Positions 49,945 to 59,423 of a DNA stretch of 64,000 nt are shown here, one piece after another. Below the pieces are notes generated by a model. The model worked only from the letters and a program-made list of their open reading frames with translations, was not told the DNA's origin and ran no database searches. Source of the stretch: Arthrobacter methylotrophus (lineage in GTDB: Bacteria > Actinomycetota > Actinomycetes > Actinomycetales > Micrococcaceae); the NCBI RefSeq assembly GCF_039539965.1, contig NZ_BAABED010000001.1:4588001-4652000 (forward strand), given 5' to 3'. The first letter of the stretch is position 1. Every line of letters begins with the position of its first letter. A program made the translations under genes and the position numbers.

Positions 49945-50997
49945 GTGAACGCCTTGGCAGAGATGTTCAGGATCGGTCCCGGCAACAAGGACCATTACCC
50001 GGCTGTGCGCTGTGCCGTGGGCGTCTTCCTGCCGTTGATCATCCTCGTGTTGTTCGGACGGCTGGACCTTGTGGTTTTCGCCAGTTTTGCTGCGTTCACC
50101 AATATTTATGGCCGCAACGAGCCCCACAGCCACCGTTTTCGAAGCCAACTCCGGGCAGGTTCGTTGCTGCTGGGCATCATCCTGCTCGCTACTTTGACGG
50201 CCAGGGCTGCGCAGGGCTCCGACGCGTACGTGTGGATCCTCACGATCGGCACCACGTTGGTTGCTGCGCTTTGCTCCGTGACGACTGCGCTGTGGCGGCT
50301 TCGACCGGCAGGTTCCCTCTTCCACATTTTCGCTTTTGCTGCGATCGCCTCCGTGCCCCAGCAGCCGCCCCTCTGGGAAGGGATGCTGGCTGCCGTTTTG
50401 ACTGCGGTGTTGGCGTTGCTGATCGGAATGTCTGCGCGGGTGGTCCCAAGCCACCGGACGCCGTGGAAGCGACCGCCGGCGGATCGGTTGTTGCCGCAGG
50501 AAATCCGGGCAGCGTGGCTGGAAGGCTTGGGCTACTTCGTGGCTGCCGGGCTGGCCGGGACGCTTGCCACCTTGGTTGGGCAGTGGCTCGGGTTCGGACA
50601 CGGCTATTGGGCCATGGTGGCGGCAGTGGTTCCCCTGGTAGGGCGCAGTACCCGGCATCGGATGCAACGGGGAATCCAGAGGATCGTTGGGACCCTGCTC
50701 GGTTTACTGGTGTTGGCCGGAATCCTCTGGCTCGGCCCAGCGCCATGGCAGATGGTGTTGGTGATTGCCGCATGCCAGTTCGGTGCTGAGCTCTTCATTG
50801 CCCGCCAATATCTTGTGGCACAGATATTCGTCACGCCGCTGGCGCTCATTTCCACTCTGCTGGTTGCCAACGTCCCGCCGGGGCTCCTCCTGCGGGACCG
50901 CGTCGTGGAGACCGTCATCGGGGCCGCCGTCGGCGTGGCTGTCGTCGTGGCGCCCGCGGCATGGTCCCGGCTCAGGGCGCGGCGCCTTCGGGTCTAG
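49945..50997 (+). CDS. FUSC-family membrane protein
   Basis: A 350-residue protein with two blocks of about five or six membrane helices, the first with RLDLVVFASFAAFTNIYGRNEPHSHR, the second with GFGHGYWAMVAAVVPLVGRSTRHRMQRG. This is the fusaric-acid-resistance / aromatic-acid-exporter fold. The GTG at 49945 has GAGAGG 11 nt upstream. It may export aromatic or other organic acids. It lies just after the glyA scar. Confidence 0.82.
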   Translation: MNALAEMFRIGPGNKDHYPAVRCAVGVFLPLIILVLFGRLDLVVFASFAAFTNIYGRNEPHSHRFRSQLRAGSLLLGIILLATLTARAAQGSDAYVWILTIGTTLVAALCSVTTALWRLRPAGSLFHIFAFAAIASVPQQPPLWEGMLAAVLTAVLALLIGMSARVVPSHRTPWKRPPADRLLPQEIRAAWLEGLGYFVAAGLAGTLATLVGQWLGFGHGYWAMVAAVVPLVGRSTRHRMQRGIQRIVGTLLGLLVLAGILWLGPAPWQMVLVIAACQFGAELFIARQYLVAQIFVTPLALISTLLVANVPPGLLLRDRVVETVIGAAVGVAVVVAPAAWSRLRARRLRV

Positions 50998-51144
50998 CGA
51001 ACGACGGCGAGCGGCCGCGGTTCAGGCGATGCCGAAAAGAACTTTTACCAGACTTATCCCACAAGGATATGGTGTGTGACTGTGGACGGAGGGGCTTATC
51101 ATTTTCACACACCCCCACCCGCATATTCGCTTGGAGAACGCGCC

Positions 51145-51915
51145 ATGCTCCCTGAAGAATCGACTCCAACCACCGTCGACCAAGTCCAGAACCTGATCCT
51201 GGAAAGTGCTGACTTCGAGGACTTCCTCAATGAACTGGCACGGTTCTCTGCCCACCAGATGGCGGGCGACGGCGATGATGCGCTCTGTGGAATAACCCTG
51301 CTGCGCGAGCGGAAGGCAGTCACCATCGGGTGGAGCAGCGATGTGGCGCGCGAAGTGGACGAGATCCAGTATTCCTTGGCCCAAGGGCCGTGCTTGACGG
51401 CCGCAAAGGAGGAACGGGAAGTCCTCGTTCCGGATCTTCTTGAGGAGAACCGCTGGGGCCCGGACTACGCGAGTGCGGTTGCGTCATACGGCCTGAGGTC
51501 CGTTCTCTCCCTGCCGTTCAACCTTGAGGGCGAGGCCAAGGCAGCCCTTAACCTTTACTCCGAGGCGCCGTACAAGTTCAACGAAAGGGCCACCGACCGG
51601 GCCCGGGGCTACACCCGCGAAGTATCACAGGCCCTGCGGCTTGCCGTCAGGTTCGCCGTCCATAAGGACAGTGCCAACAATCTCCGGGCTGCGATGGAGT
51701 CGCGCACGATCATTGACATTGCCGTGGGAGTTGTCATGGCGCAGAGCCGCTGCAGCCAGGAGGACGCCGTCCGGATCCTGACGGAAGCCTCGAGCAATCG
51801 CAACATTAAATTGCGGGATATTGCCAAATCCTTGGTGGATTCTGTTGGCGGAGCGGGCACCCTGACCCACTTCCAGGAGCCGGTATACCGTCAGGACCAA
51901 AGCCAAGCGGGGTAG
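51145..51915 (+). CDS. GAF-ANTAR domain regulator
   Basis: A 256-residue protein with a GAF sensor (about 20-165; ITLLRERKAVTIGWSSD, YSLAQGPCLTAA, VLSLPFNLEG) and a C-terminal ANTAR domain (about 175-235; RTIIDIAVGVVMAQSRCSQEDAVRIL). ANTAR proteins bind paired hairpins in nascent RNA and prevent termination. GGAG lies 8 nt before the ATG at 51145. No target hairpin pair was identified nearby. It is convergent with phnF. Confidence 0.88.
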   Translation: MLPEESTPTTVDQVQNLILESADFEDFLNELARFSAHQMAGDGDDALCGITLLRERKAVTIGWSSDVAREVDEIQYSLAQGPCLTAAKEEREVLVPDLLEENRWGPDYASAVASYGLRSVLSLPFNLEGEAKAALNLYSEAPYKFNERATDRARGYTREVSQALRLAVRFAVHKDSANNLRAAMESRTIIDIAVGVVMAQSRCSQEDAVRILTEASSNRNIKLRDIAKSLVDSVGGAGTLTHFQEPVYRQDQSQAG

Positions 51916-51938
51916 TTTGATTCCACATGGCACCCGCC

Positions 51939-52679
51939 TCAGCCGGAGGCCGGGTGCTCGACGTCGAGCTCGACGCGAGAGGCGGCGAACCGTGTGACGC
52001 CAAACTGGAGCGGGGTCCCGTCGGGCAGGGCGTCGAGTGCCCGCACTTCGAGGACCACGGACCCCACGGGAAGCCCGAGGTCCTCGGATTCCTCAGGAGT
52101 CGCATGCCTGCCGCCGACGGAGGTCGACGCGCGCACGTAGTCAGTGATCCCCAGCGCGTGCAGCGCCCCTGTGATCGTCCCGAGGGCCGCGAATTGCTTG
52201 GGAAGGCCGGGCACGGAGTCCGCGGCGTACCACTGCGTGGCCCGTGAGACCGGGACGCCGTTGACCGAACGGACCAGCTCCAGCCGGAGCGCTGGCCGGC
52301 CGTCGAGCCGCAGGCGCGCGGCGATCCCCGCGGGCGGCGCGGGCTCAACGGCGCATTCGAGCAGCTGACCGGAAGCCACGGAGCCCTCCCGGAGGCTGTC
52401 GCTCAGCCGGGTGCGGGTTCCGATGCGGTGCACGAGCGTCCCGTGTGCGGCGACGAAGGTGCCGCTTCCGCGCCGGGAGTCCACCAGTCCCTCAGCCGTG
52501 AGGGCCGAGACTGCCTGTCTGACCGTGTTGCGGTGCACCCCGAACCGGGCCGCGAGCTCGTTCTCCGATGGCAGTCTCGATCCGGAGGGGGCTGCCCCGT
52601 CGAGGATGTCGCGCCGCAGACCCTCGGCGATAAGCCGCCATGTCGAATACCCACTGGGGGACCGGGTCTGTGATGACAT
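51939..52679 (-). CDS. phnF: GntR/HutC-family regulator PhnF
   Basis: A 246-residue regulator with a winged helix (LRRDILDGAAPSGSRLPSENELAARFGVHRNTVRQAVSAL) and a UTRA effector domain (LRLELVRSVNGVPVSRATQWY, VRALDALPDGTPLQFGVTRF). It is divergent from the C-P lyase operon, as phnF is in many bacteria, and likely represses it until phosphonate or phosphate limitation. A palindrome in the shared promoter region is the candidate operator. Confidence 0.9.
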   Translation of the reverse strand: MSSQTRSPSGYSTWRLIAEGLRRDILDGAAPSGSRLPSENELAARFGVHRNTVRQAVSALTAEGLVDSRRGSGTFVAAHGTLVHRIGTRTRLSDSLREGSVASGQLLECAVEPAPPAGIAARLRLDGRPALRLELVRSVNGVPVSRATQWYAADSVPGLPKQFAALGTITGALHALGITDYVRASTSVGGRHATPEESEDLGLPVGSVVLEVRALDALPDGTPLQFGVTRFAASRVELDVEHPASG

Positions 52680-52790
52680 AGTGGTTCACCCTATCGGACC
52701 TGTGCCCTCCGGGCGGCCATCTGTTCCCAAGGTTCTCCCGCCTGTTCCGGAACGTTCACTTTGGGGGCCCGTTCCGGCAAGCCACGTCAA

Positions 52791-52812
52791 GTTATCTAGG
52801 CATCTAGACAAC
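52791..52812. promoter_or_regulatory. Putative PhnF operator
   Basis: GTTATCTAG-GCAT-CTAGACAAC, half sites matching at 8 of 9 positions, 28 bp before the phnG start. TCTAGA-cored palindromes with GT/AC flanks are typical of HutC-type GntR regulators. Another CTAG lies just after it (52815-52818). Confidence 0.6.
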
Positions 52813-52840
52813 TCTAGGTTGCGGTAAGTGCGGAGGACGC

Positions 52841-53335
52841 GTGGAGCAAGTGATGAAAGAGGCCGGACCGGCCGGGGATGCCATCCGGGAGAGGCAGGGC
52901 TGGATGCGCACCCTCGCGATGGCCAGCGGACAAGAGCTTGAGGCCGCCTGGAAGGCCTGGACTCCCCGCCCGACGGTCGAGGCGGTCCGCGGGCCCGAGG
53001 AGGGCCTCGTGATGGTCCGGAGCAGGATCGACGCGGCTGGTGCGCGCTTCAATCTGGGCGAGGCCACTGTGACGCGGGCCACCATGCGGCTCCACGGCGG
53101 CCCGCTGACCACTGACGTGGTGGGCAGCGCGTACGTGCTCGGTAGCGATCGCGAGCATGCGCGTCTCGCGGCCATCTTCGATGGCCTGCTGACCGACAAG
53201 GACCAGCGTCCTCGCGTCATGGCCGAAGTCATCGAGCCCCTTCAATCGGCACAAGACGAGCGTGACGCGGCGAGCCGCATTGACGCCCGAAGCACTCTTG
53301 TCGACTTCTTCACGGTCGCTCGGGAGCACGAGTGA
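52841..53335 (+). CDS. phnG: C-P lyase subunit PhnG
   Basis: A 164-residue (160 if ATG 52853 is used) core subunit of the C-P lyase complex that attaches alkylphosphonate to ribose. Family marks are RQGWMRTLAMASGQEL, LVMVRSRIDAAGARFNLGEATVTRAT and the C-terminal ARSTLVDFFTVAR. GGAGGA lies 3 nt before the GTG. First gene of a tightly coupled operon with overlapping starts and stops. Confidence 0.93.
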   Translation: MEQVMKEAGPAGDAIRERQGWMRTLAMASGQELEAAWKAWTPRPTVEAVRGPEEGLVMVRSRIDAAGARFNLGEATVTRATMRLHGGPLTTDVVGSAYVLGSDREHARLAAIFDGLLTDKDQRPRVMAEVIEPLQSAQDERDAASRIDARSTLVDFFTVAREHE

Positions 53336-53961
53336 GTGCCCCCGTCGGCCGGGCCCCCGCGATCCCGGCACCGGGCTTCGCCGATCCTTCAAGGGACGCC
53401 CAACGGGCGTTTCGGGCGATCCTCGACGCGCTCTCCCACCCCACTCGCAGCTATCCGCTGAGCGGACCGGCACAACCGCCGGCGGCGCTCGGGCCGGGAC
53501 TCGCTGCCGTCGCGCTGGCTGTCCTAGATGAGGAATCGGCTATCTGGCTCGGCGGGGCGCTCGACGACGCGGAGGTCGCGGCGTGGCTTGAGTTCCACAC
53601 CGGGGCGCGGCAGGTCGAAGCCGCCGCAGCGAACTTCGTCTTCGCGACTCCGTCCTCCATGCCCGCACTGGGGTCACTGCGCCTGGGCAGCGACGAGGAG
53701 CCGCACCTGTCGGCGACGATCGTCCTGGATGTGCGCGGGTGTGCCGGCTCCCGCCGCTTCGCGGTCCGCGGGCCCGGCATCAAGGGAACCGTGGAGCTCG
53801 AGGCGCCGTGGGCCGACCCCGGCTTCGCCGGGCAGTGGTACGCCAACACGGCTGCGTTCCCGCGCGGCGTCGACCTTCTGCTCATCGATGCCGAGCAGGT
53901 CTCGGCACTGCCGCGCACCACACGAATCGCGGCAGCGGCCGCCAACGGACAGGAGGGCTGA
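53332..53961 (+). CDS. phnH: C-P lyase subunit PhnH
   Basis: A 209-residue PhnH with FADPSRDAQRAFRAILDALSHPTR at the start and GRPRG-type PGIKGTVELE later. It packs with PhnG, PhnI and PhnJ in the core complex. The GTG at 53332 overlaps the phnG stop (GTGA), indicating translational coupling. Confidence 0.93.
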   Translation: MSAPVGRAPAIPAPGFADPSRDAQRAFRAILDALSHPTRSYPLSGPAQPPAALGPGLAAVALAVLDEESAIWLGGALDDAEVAAWLEFHTGARQVEAAAANFVFATPSSMPALGSLRLGSDEEPHLSATIVLDVRGCAGSRRFAVRGPGIKGTVELEAPWADPGFAGQWYANTAAFPRGVDLLLIDAEQVSALPRTTRIAAAAANGQEG

Positions 53962-53964
53962 GCG

Positions 53965-55053
53965 GTGTACGTTGCAGTCAAAGGCGGCGAAAAGGCAATC
54001 GCCAACGCCCACGCCCTGCTAGCGAAAGAGGGGCGCGGAGCCGAGCAGTTCCCGCCGCTCGAATCCGGTGCGGTGGGAGGCCAGCTCGCGGTGCTTGTGG
54101 CCCGCGTCATGAACGAGGGCTCGCTATACGATCCCGAACTCGCGGCGCAGGCCATCCTGCAGGCCCAGGGAGACGTGCTCGAGGCGGTCACCCTGGTGCG
54201 CTCGTACCGCACGACCCTGCCCCGTTTCGGTTACACCGAACCGGTCGACACCGCGCAGCTTCCGCCGCAGCGCCGTGTCTCGGCCACGTTCAAGGACCTG
54301 CCGGGCGGCCAGCAGCTTGGGGCGACATTCGACTACACGCACCGGCTCTTTGCCGATTCCGGCGTCGACGGACCGCTCATCGATGCGGAGGCTGATGCAG
54401 AGGCTGACGTGGACCACGCGGAGGAGATGCCACGCGTCGCCGACCTGCTCGGCGCCGAGTCGCTCATGGAACCCGTGCCTGAACCATCGGGCTCCGGCGA
54501 CCCTGAGCCCGCAGACCTGACCCGGGAGCCCACCGTCTTCCCCATGAGCCGGGCCGAGCGGCTCCAGTCGCTGGCCCGCGGGGACGAGGGGTTCCTGCTC
54601 AGCCTCGCGTACTCGACCCAGCGCGGCTTCGGCCGCACGCACCCGTTCGCCGGCGAGATCCGCGTCGGCGAGGTGGAGGTGGAGTTCGTCGCCCCCGGGC
54701 TGGGCTTCCCGGTGCCGCTCGGGCGCATCGCGGTGACGGAATGCCATATGGTCAACCAGTTCACGGGCAACGCGGACACTCCGGCGCAGTTCACCCGCGG
54801 GTATGGACTCGTTTTCGGGCGGGCCGAACGCAAGGCGATGTCGATGTCGATCGTGGACCGGGCGCTGCGTGCCGACGAGTTCGGGGAGCGCGTCGTCGCG
54901 CCCGCACAGGACGAGGAGTTCGTGATCCACCACGCGGACAACGTGCAGGCCACCGGATTCGTTGAGCACCTCAAGCTGCCGCACTACGTTGACTTTCAGG
55001 CGGAACTCGGCCTCGTGCGCAAACTGAACGCAGAACGTGAGGAAAACGCATGA
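53965..55053 (+). CDS. phnI: C-P lyase subunit PhnI
   Basis: A 362-residue PhnI, starting MYVAVKGGEKAIANAHALLA and containing RRVSATFKDLPGGQQLGATFDY and YSTQRGFGRTHPFAGEIR. PhnI displaces adenine of ATP with phosphonate to form a ribose-phosphonate triphosphate, together with PhnG, H and L. The stretch at about residues 135-160 is unusually acidic (repeated Glu-Ala-Asp). The GTG follows phnH by 3 bp and the stop overlaps phnJ. Confidence 0.94.
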   Translation: MYVAVKGGEKAIANAHALLAKEGRGAEQFPPLESGAVGGQLAVLVARVMNEGSLYDPELAAQAILQAQGDVLEAVTLVRSYRTTLPRFGYTEPVDTAQLPPQRRVSATFKDLPGGQQLGATFDYTHRLFADSGVDGPLIDAEADAEADVDHAEEMPRVADLLGAESLMEPVPEPSGSGDPEPADLTREPTVFPMSRAERLQSLARGDEGFLLSLAYSTQRGFGRTHPFAGEIRVGEVEVEFVAPGLGFPVPLGRIAVTECHMVNQFTGNADTPAQFTRGYGLVFGRAERKAMSMSIVDRALRADEFGERVVAPAQDEEFVIHHADNVQATGFVEHLKLPHYVDFQAELGLVRKLNAEREENA

Positions 55054-55943
55054 GCACCGCCCGGAAGCCCAGCTACAACCCCGGCTACCTCGACGAGCAG
55101 ACCAAGCGGATGATCCGCCGCGCACTACTCAAGGCGGTCGCCATCCCCGGGTTCCAGGTCCCGTTCGCTTCCCGCGAAGTCCCCATGCCGCGAGGCTGGG
55201 GGACGGGCGGCGTCCAGGTCACGGCGTCGATCATCGGCGCGGACGACGTGCTCAAGGTCATCGACCAGGGTGCCGACGACACGACGAACGCCGTCTCGAT
55301 CCGGGCCTTCTTCGCCAAAGTGACGGGTGCACGGACCACCACGCATACCGCCGAGGCATCGATTATCCAGACCCGCCACCGCATCCCCGAGACGGAGCTG
55401 AGGGAAGGGCAGACCATGGTCTACCAAGTGCCGATCCCCGAGCCCTTGCGGTTCTTTGAACCGCGTGAAACCGAGACCCGGCGCATGCATGCGCTCGAGG
55501 AGTACGGGCTGATCTACGTCAAGCTGTACGAGGACATCGCGAAGTACGGGCACATCGCCACGACGTACGCATACCCGGTGCTGGTCAACGGCCGCTACCT
55601 CATGGACCCCTCGCCGACGCCGAGCTTCGACAACCCCAAGCTGAACCAGAGTCCTGCCCTCCACCTGTACGGCGCGGGCCGTGAGAAGCGCATCTACGCG
55701 GTGCCGCCCTACACGGACGTGGTCAGCCTCGGGTTCGAGGACCACCCGTTCGAGCCGCAGCGCTTCGACCAGCCTTGCGCCGTCTGCGGCTCGACCGGGG
55801 TGTACCTCGACGAGATCATCACCGATGACGCCGGCGGCATCATGTTCGCCTGCTCCGATACTGACCACTGCGAGCAAACTGCGGCTGCCGCCTCGGGTGA
55901 CGCCTATACCGAGAACGACGTTACGGAGGAGCCGCAGAAATGA
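55050..55943 (+). CDS. phnJ: C-P lyase, radical SAM enzyme PhnJ
   Basis: A 297-residue PhnJ, which breaks the carbon-phosphorus bond using a 4Fe-4S cluster, SAM and glycyl/thiyl radicals. The four cysteines are at 243, 246, 268 and 274, the same spacing as Escherichia coli C241, C244, C266 and C272, so cluster ligands and catalytic Cys are intact. GFQVPFASREVPMPRGWGTGG near the N-terminus holds the radical-bearing glycine region. The last 20 residues are acidic and extra. Confidence 0.96.
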   Translation: MSTARKPSYNPGYLDEQTKRMIRRALLKAVAIPGFQVPFASREVPMPRGWGTGGVQVTASIIGADDVLKVIDQGADDTTNAVSIRAFFAKVTGARTTTHTAEASIIQTRHRIPETELREGQTMVYQVPIPEPLRFFEPRETETRRMHALEEYGLIYVKLYEDIAKYGHIATTYAYPVLVNGRYLMDPSPTPSFDNPKLNQSPALHLYGAGREKRIYAVPPYTDVVSLGFEDHPFEPQRFDQPCAVCGSTGVYLDEIITDDAGGIMFACSDTDHCEQTAAAASGDAYTENDVTEEPQK

Positions 55944-56743
55944 CGCTCGACAGACTCAGCTTCGACGACGAACAACGGCCCTTGCTCGAAGTGCGGGGAG
56001 CCGGCCACCGCTACGAGGACGGCCACGGATGCCGGGACGTGAGCTTCGATCTTTGGCCCGGCGAGGTGCTCGCCGTCGTCGGTGAATCCGGCTCCGGCAA
56101 GTCGACGCTTCTCCGCACGCTCTCGCAGCACATCAGCCTCACCGAGGGGAGCATCCGCTACCGCCACGGCGACGGCACCGTCGTCGAGCTCTCCGAGCTC
56201 AGCGAGAGCCACGTCCGCCGGCTATGGCGCACCGAGTGGGGATTCGTCCACCAGAACGCTGCGGACGGCCTCCGCATGCATGTGAGCGCCGGGGGCAACG
56301 TGGGCGAGCCGCTGATGGCGACCGGCTGGCGGCACTACGGACAGATCCGGTCCGCCGCCGCTGAATGGCTGAAGCGGGTGGAGATCCCGGCGGACCGCAT
56401 TGACGACACGCCCGCCTCCTTCTCGGGGGGCATGCGCCAGCGCCTCCAGATCGCCCGGAACCTCGTGGTTTCGCCGCGGCTGGTCTTCATGGACGAGCCG
56501 ACCAGCAGCCTGGACGTGTCAGTCCAGGCCCGCCTCCTCGACCTGATCCGCACGCTCGTCGCCGATCTGGGCCTGGCCGTCGTCATCGTCACCCACGATC
56601 TGGCCGTCGCCCGCCTGATCTCGCACCGGACGCTCGTAATGAAGGACGGGTACGTGATCGAATCCGGCCTCACCGACCGCGTGCTCGACGACCCGCAGGC
56701 CGCCTACACCCAGCTCCTCGTTTCCTCGATCCTGCAAGGATGA
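55940..56743 (+). CDS. phnK: C-P lyase ATP-binding subunit PhnK
   Basis: A 267-residue ABC-type ATPase with Walker [10 protein letters not shown], signature [13 protein letters not shown], Walker [13 protein letters not shown] and H-loop TVTHDLA-type [11 protein letters not shown]. PhnK docks on the PhnGHIJ core. ATGA overlap with phnJ. It has no membrane partner, as expected. Confidence 0.94.
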   Translation: MTLDRLSFDDEQRPLLEVRGAGHRYEDGHGCRDVSFDLWPGEVLAVVGESGSGKSTLLRTLSQHISLTEGSIRYRHGDGTVVELSELSESHVRRLWRTEWGFVHQNAADGLRMHVSAGGNVGEPLMATGWRHYGQIRSAAAEWLKRVEIPADRIDDTPASFSGGMRQRLQIARNLVVSPRLVFMDEPTSSLDVSVQARLLDLIRTLVADLGLAVVIVTHDLAVARLISHRTLVMKDGYVIESGLTDRVLDDPQAAYTQLLVSSILQG

Positions 56744-57486
56744 CCGTGACACGCATCAGCCCCCCAGAGCCGACCCTCGCCGTCGCGGGCGTAGGCAAAA
56801 CCTTCACTATGCACCTCCAAGGCGGAAAGCAGATCGCCGTGCTGCGCGGCCTGAGCTTCACGGTGGACCCCGGGGAGTGCGTCGTGCTCGGCGGAACCTC
56901 CGGCGCCGGGAAGAGCTCGATCCTGAAGATGGTCTACGGGAACTACGCCGTCGACACCGGGAGCGTGGTCATCACCACCGGCCACCCGGCGTACGGCGGC
57001 CCGGTCGACATCGCAGCCGCGGACCCGCGTCGGGTTCTCGCCGCGCGCCGTGACGCCATGGGCTACGTGAGCCAATTCCTCCGCTGCGTGCCACGCGTCC
57101 CGGCCATCCAGATCGTGGCCGAGCCGCTCACGGAGCGCGGCGTGGGCTCCGAGGAGGCGCTCGACCGCGCTGCCGCACTCCTCACGCGTCTCGCGATCCC
57201 CGAGCGGCTATGGTCCCTCCCACCCGCGACGTTCTCAGGCGGCGAGCAGCAGCGCGTCAACATCGCCCGCGGCTTCATCCCCGAGCTGCCGCTGCTGCTG
57301 CTCGACGAGCCGACCGCCTCGCTCGACGCGCACAACAGCGATGTCGTGGTGGAGCTGATCGCCGAGAAGCGCGCCCGCGGAGTAGCGATGCTCGGGATCT
57401 TCCATGACACCGCGGTGCGCGAACGGGTCGCGGACCGCGTGATCGACGTCCAGGCGTTCGCACCGGTCCCGGCGGCGATGGCATGA
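56740..57486 (+). CDS. phnL: C-P lyase ATP-binding subunit PhnL
   Basis: A 248-residue ABC-type ATPase with Walker A GGTSGAGKSS, signature FSGGEQQRVNIARGF, Walker B LLLLDEPTASLD and GIFHDTAVRERVADRVIDV at the end. PhnL joins PhnK on the core complex and helps form the ribose-phosphonate adduct. It overlaps phnK (ATGA) and the next gene by 4 bp. Confidence 0.94.
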   Translation: MTVTRISPPEPTLAVAGVGKTFTMHLQGGKQIAVLRGLSFTVDPGECVVLGGTSGAGKSSILKMVYGNYAVDTGSVVITTGHPAYGGPVDIAAADPRRVLAARRDAMGYVSQFLRCVPRVPAIQIVAEPLTERGVGSEEALDRAAALLTRLAIPERLWSLPPATFSGGEQQRVNIARGFIPELPLLLLDEPTASLDAHNSDVVVELIAEKRARGVAMLGIFHDTAVRERVADRVIDVQAFAPVPAAMA

Positions 57487-58250
57487 GCGGGCGGGTCGCC
57501 ATCTATGCGGCTCCCGGAACGTCCCCGACCGACGTCGACGGTGGGCAATTGCGCCGCCGGGCGGAGTTGTGGCTCGGCCGTAGCGTAGCAGGCTTCCCGG
57601 TCACCGCGTCCTCGCCCGAGGGGTGGACGCGGGGCGCCGTGGATGAGATCACGGCCGATGCACGCCGCTACGGTTTCCACGGCACGTTCAAGGCGCCCTT
57701 CCGCCTGGCGGAAGGGCGCACGCTTGGAGAAATCGACGCCGCCCTCGCCCGGTTCGCCACCGGGCATCCTCCCGTGGTCCTCCCCGAGCTGGCCCTGAGC
57801 CGGATCGGGAGCTTCTTCGCCCTCGTCCCCGGCGCCCCGGCCGAGCCACTCAACGCGCTTGCGGCCGAGCTCGTGCAGGAGTTCGACGGATTCCGTGCCC
57901 CGCCGGACGCGGCGGAGACCGCCCGCCGAAAACCGGGCGCCCTCAGTGGCCGGCAGCGCGAGGCGCTTGAGCGCTGGGGCTACCCATACGTGCTCGACGA
58001 CTTCCGCTTCCACCTCACGCTCACCGACCGCATCGAGCTCCGACGCCAGGGTGAGGTCGACGCGGTCCTGCGACGTTGGTTCGCAGACAGCCTGGGCCGG
58101 ACGATCCAGCTCGACACCCTGGCTCTTTTTACCGAGCTCGCGCCCGGCGAGCCGTTCATGCTCCATTCGGTGCATCCGCTGCGCGGGGCCATCGACCCGC
58201 TCCTCCCCGACCTGCACCGCCCCGACGTCATGGCAGAAGGAAACGCATGA
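57483..58250 (+). CDS. DUF1045 phosphonate-operon protein, 2H-phosphoesterase-like
   Basis: A 255-residue protein of the DUF1045 / phosphonate-metabolism family. Two H-x-T motifs, HGTFKAPF (about residue 62) and HLTLTDRI (about 180), match the 2H phosphoesterase fold, which acts on cyclic phosphodiesters. No phnP is in the window, so it could open the 1,2-cyclic phosphate made by PhnJ; this is inference. It overlaps phnL and phnM by 4 bp each. Confidence 0.85.
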   Translation: MSGRVAIYAAPGTSPTDVDGGQLRRRAELWLGRSVAGFPVTASSPEGWTRGAVDEITADARRYGFHGTFKAPFRLAEGRTLGEIDAALARFATGHPPVVLPELALSRIGSFFALVPGAPAEPLNALAAELVQEFDGFRAPPDAAETARRKPGALSGRQREALERWGYPYVLDDFRFHLTLTDRIELRRQGEVDAVLRRWFADSLGRTIQLDTLALFTELAPGEPFMLHSVHPLRGAIDPLLPDLHRPDVMAEGNA

Positions 58251-59419
58251 GCCACGAAACCGTCCTCAGCAACGCCCGCCTCGTGCTTGCCGGAGAGGTG
58301 GTGCATGGCTCCGTACTCATCCGCGACGGTGCAATCGCCGACCTCAGTTCGAGAACCACGCCCTCGGGCGAGGATCTCGACGGCGACTACCTCCTCCCGG
58401 GGCTCGTGGAGCTCCACACAGATCACCTTGAGGCGCATGTCCAGCCGCGACCCGGCACACGCTGGGACCCGGTCCCCGCAGTGCTCGCACATGACGCACA
58501 GGTCAGCGGGGCCGGGGTGACCACCGTCTTCGACGCCGTCCGGATCGGTTCGATGACCGGGCGGGAGAACGACGGCACGGCCCTCGCGGCTGAGATCGCC
58601 GCGGCGATCACCTACGCCGCGGCCGCGGAGCTGACCCGGGCCGAGCATTTCATCCACGTCCGCTGCGAGGTCGCCGCTCCCGGCACGGTCAGCGAGTTCG
58701 AGGCGCTCGACAAGATCTCCGACATCCGCCTCGTGTCCCTCATGGACCACACCCCGGGGCAGCGCCAGTACGCCGACGTCGAGGCATTCCGAACCTACAT
58801 GGTCGGCAAAGGCAGGGTATCGAACGACGCATTCCTGCCATTCGTCGACGAGCTCAAGAAGGTCGCAGAAGTCCACTCCGTGCCGAACCGGGCCAAGATC
58901 GCCCGGCTCGCCCTCGAGCGCGGCATTGCCCTCGCCGCGCACGATGACGCAACCCTTGAGCACGTCGAGGAATCCGCGGGCTTCGGCGTGCTCATCTCCG
59001 AGTTCCCCACGACGCGCCTCGCTGCCCAGGCGGCTCGCGAGCACGGTCAGCTGATCGTCATGGGCGCGCCGAACATCATGCGCGGCGGCTCGCAGTCCGG
59101 CAACGTTGCGGCCAGCGAGCTGCTTGAGGCAGGCCTGCTTGACATCCTCTCCTCCGATTACGTGCCCGCGAGCCCGCTCCAGGCCGTCTTCCTCCTTGAA
59201 TCCGAGGGGGTGCTTCCGCTGCACGAGGGTGCCAAGCTCGTCGCGAGCAACCCGGCGCGCGTCGCGGGCCTCGAGGACCGCGGCGTCATCGAGGCCGGCC
59301 GCCGCGCTGACCTGGTGCGCGTCCACGCTCATGACTTGCCGGCCAGTCCGAATCGTCCGCGCGGCCACCGCGTCCCCGTGGTGCGAGCCGTGTGGCGCAG
59401 CGGAGTCCGGGTCTCCTGA
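58247..59419 (+). CDS. phnM: Ribose 1-methylphosphonate 5-triphosphate diphosphatase PhnM
   Basis: A 390-residue amidohydrolase-superfamily enzyme removing pyrophosphate before C-P cleavage. Metal-binding residues are in PGLVELHTDHLEAHVQPRPG and later HDDATLEHVEE; SDYVPASPLQAVF follows. The ATG at 58247 overlaps the DUF1045 stop (ATGA); a longer upstream frame lies within that gene. Confidence 0.94.
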   Translation: MSHETVLSNARLVLAGEVVHGSVLIRDGAIADLSSRTTPSGEDLDGDYLLPGLVELHTDHLEAHVQPRPGTRWDPVPAVLAHDAQVSGAGVTTVFDAVRIGSMTGRENDGTALAAEIAAAITYAAAAELTRAEHFIHVRCEVAAPGTVSEFEALDKISDIRLVSLMDHTPGQRQYADVEAFRTYMVGKGRVSNDAFLPFVDELKKVAEVHSVPNRAKIARLALERGIALAAHDDATLEHVEESAGFGVLISEFPTTRLAAQAAREHGQLIVMGAPNIMRGGSQSGNVAASELLEAGLLDILSSDYVPASPLQAVFLLESEGVLPLHEGAKLVASNPARVAGLEDRGVIEAGRRADLVRVHAHDLPASPNRPRGHRVPVVRAVWRSGVRVS

Positions 59420-59423
59420 CGCG

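Noticed and set aside
51945..52345. Plus-strand frames opposite phnF
   Set aside because: No motif and poor starts; phnF on the minus strand is a clear GntR/HutC regulator.
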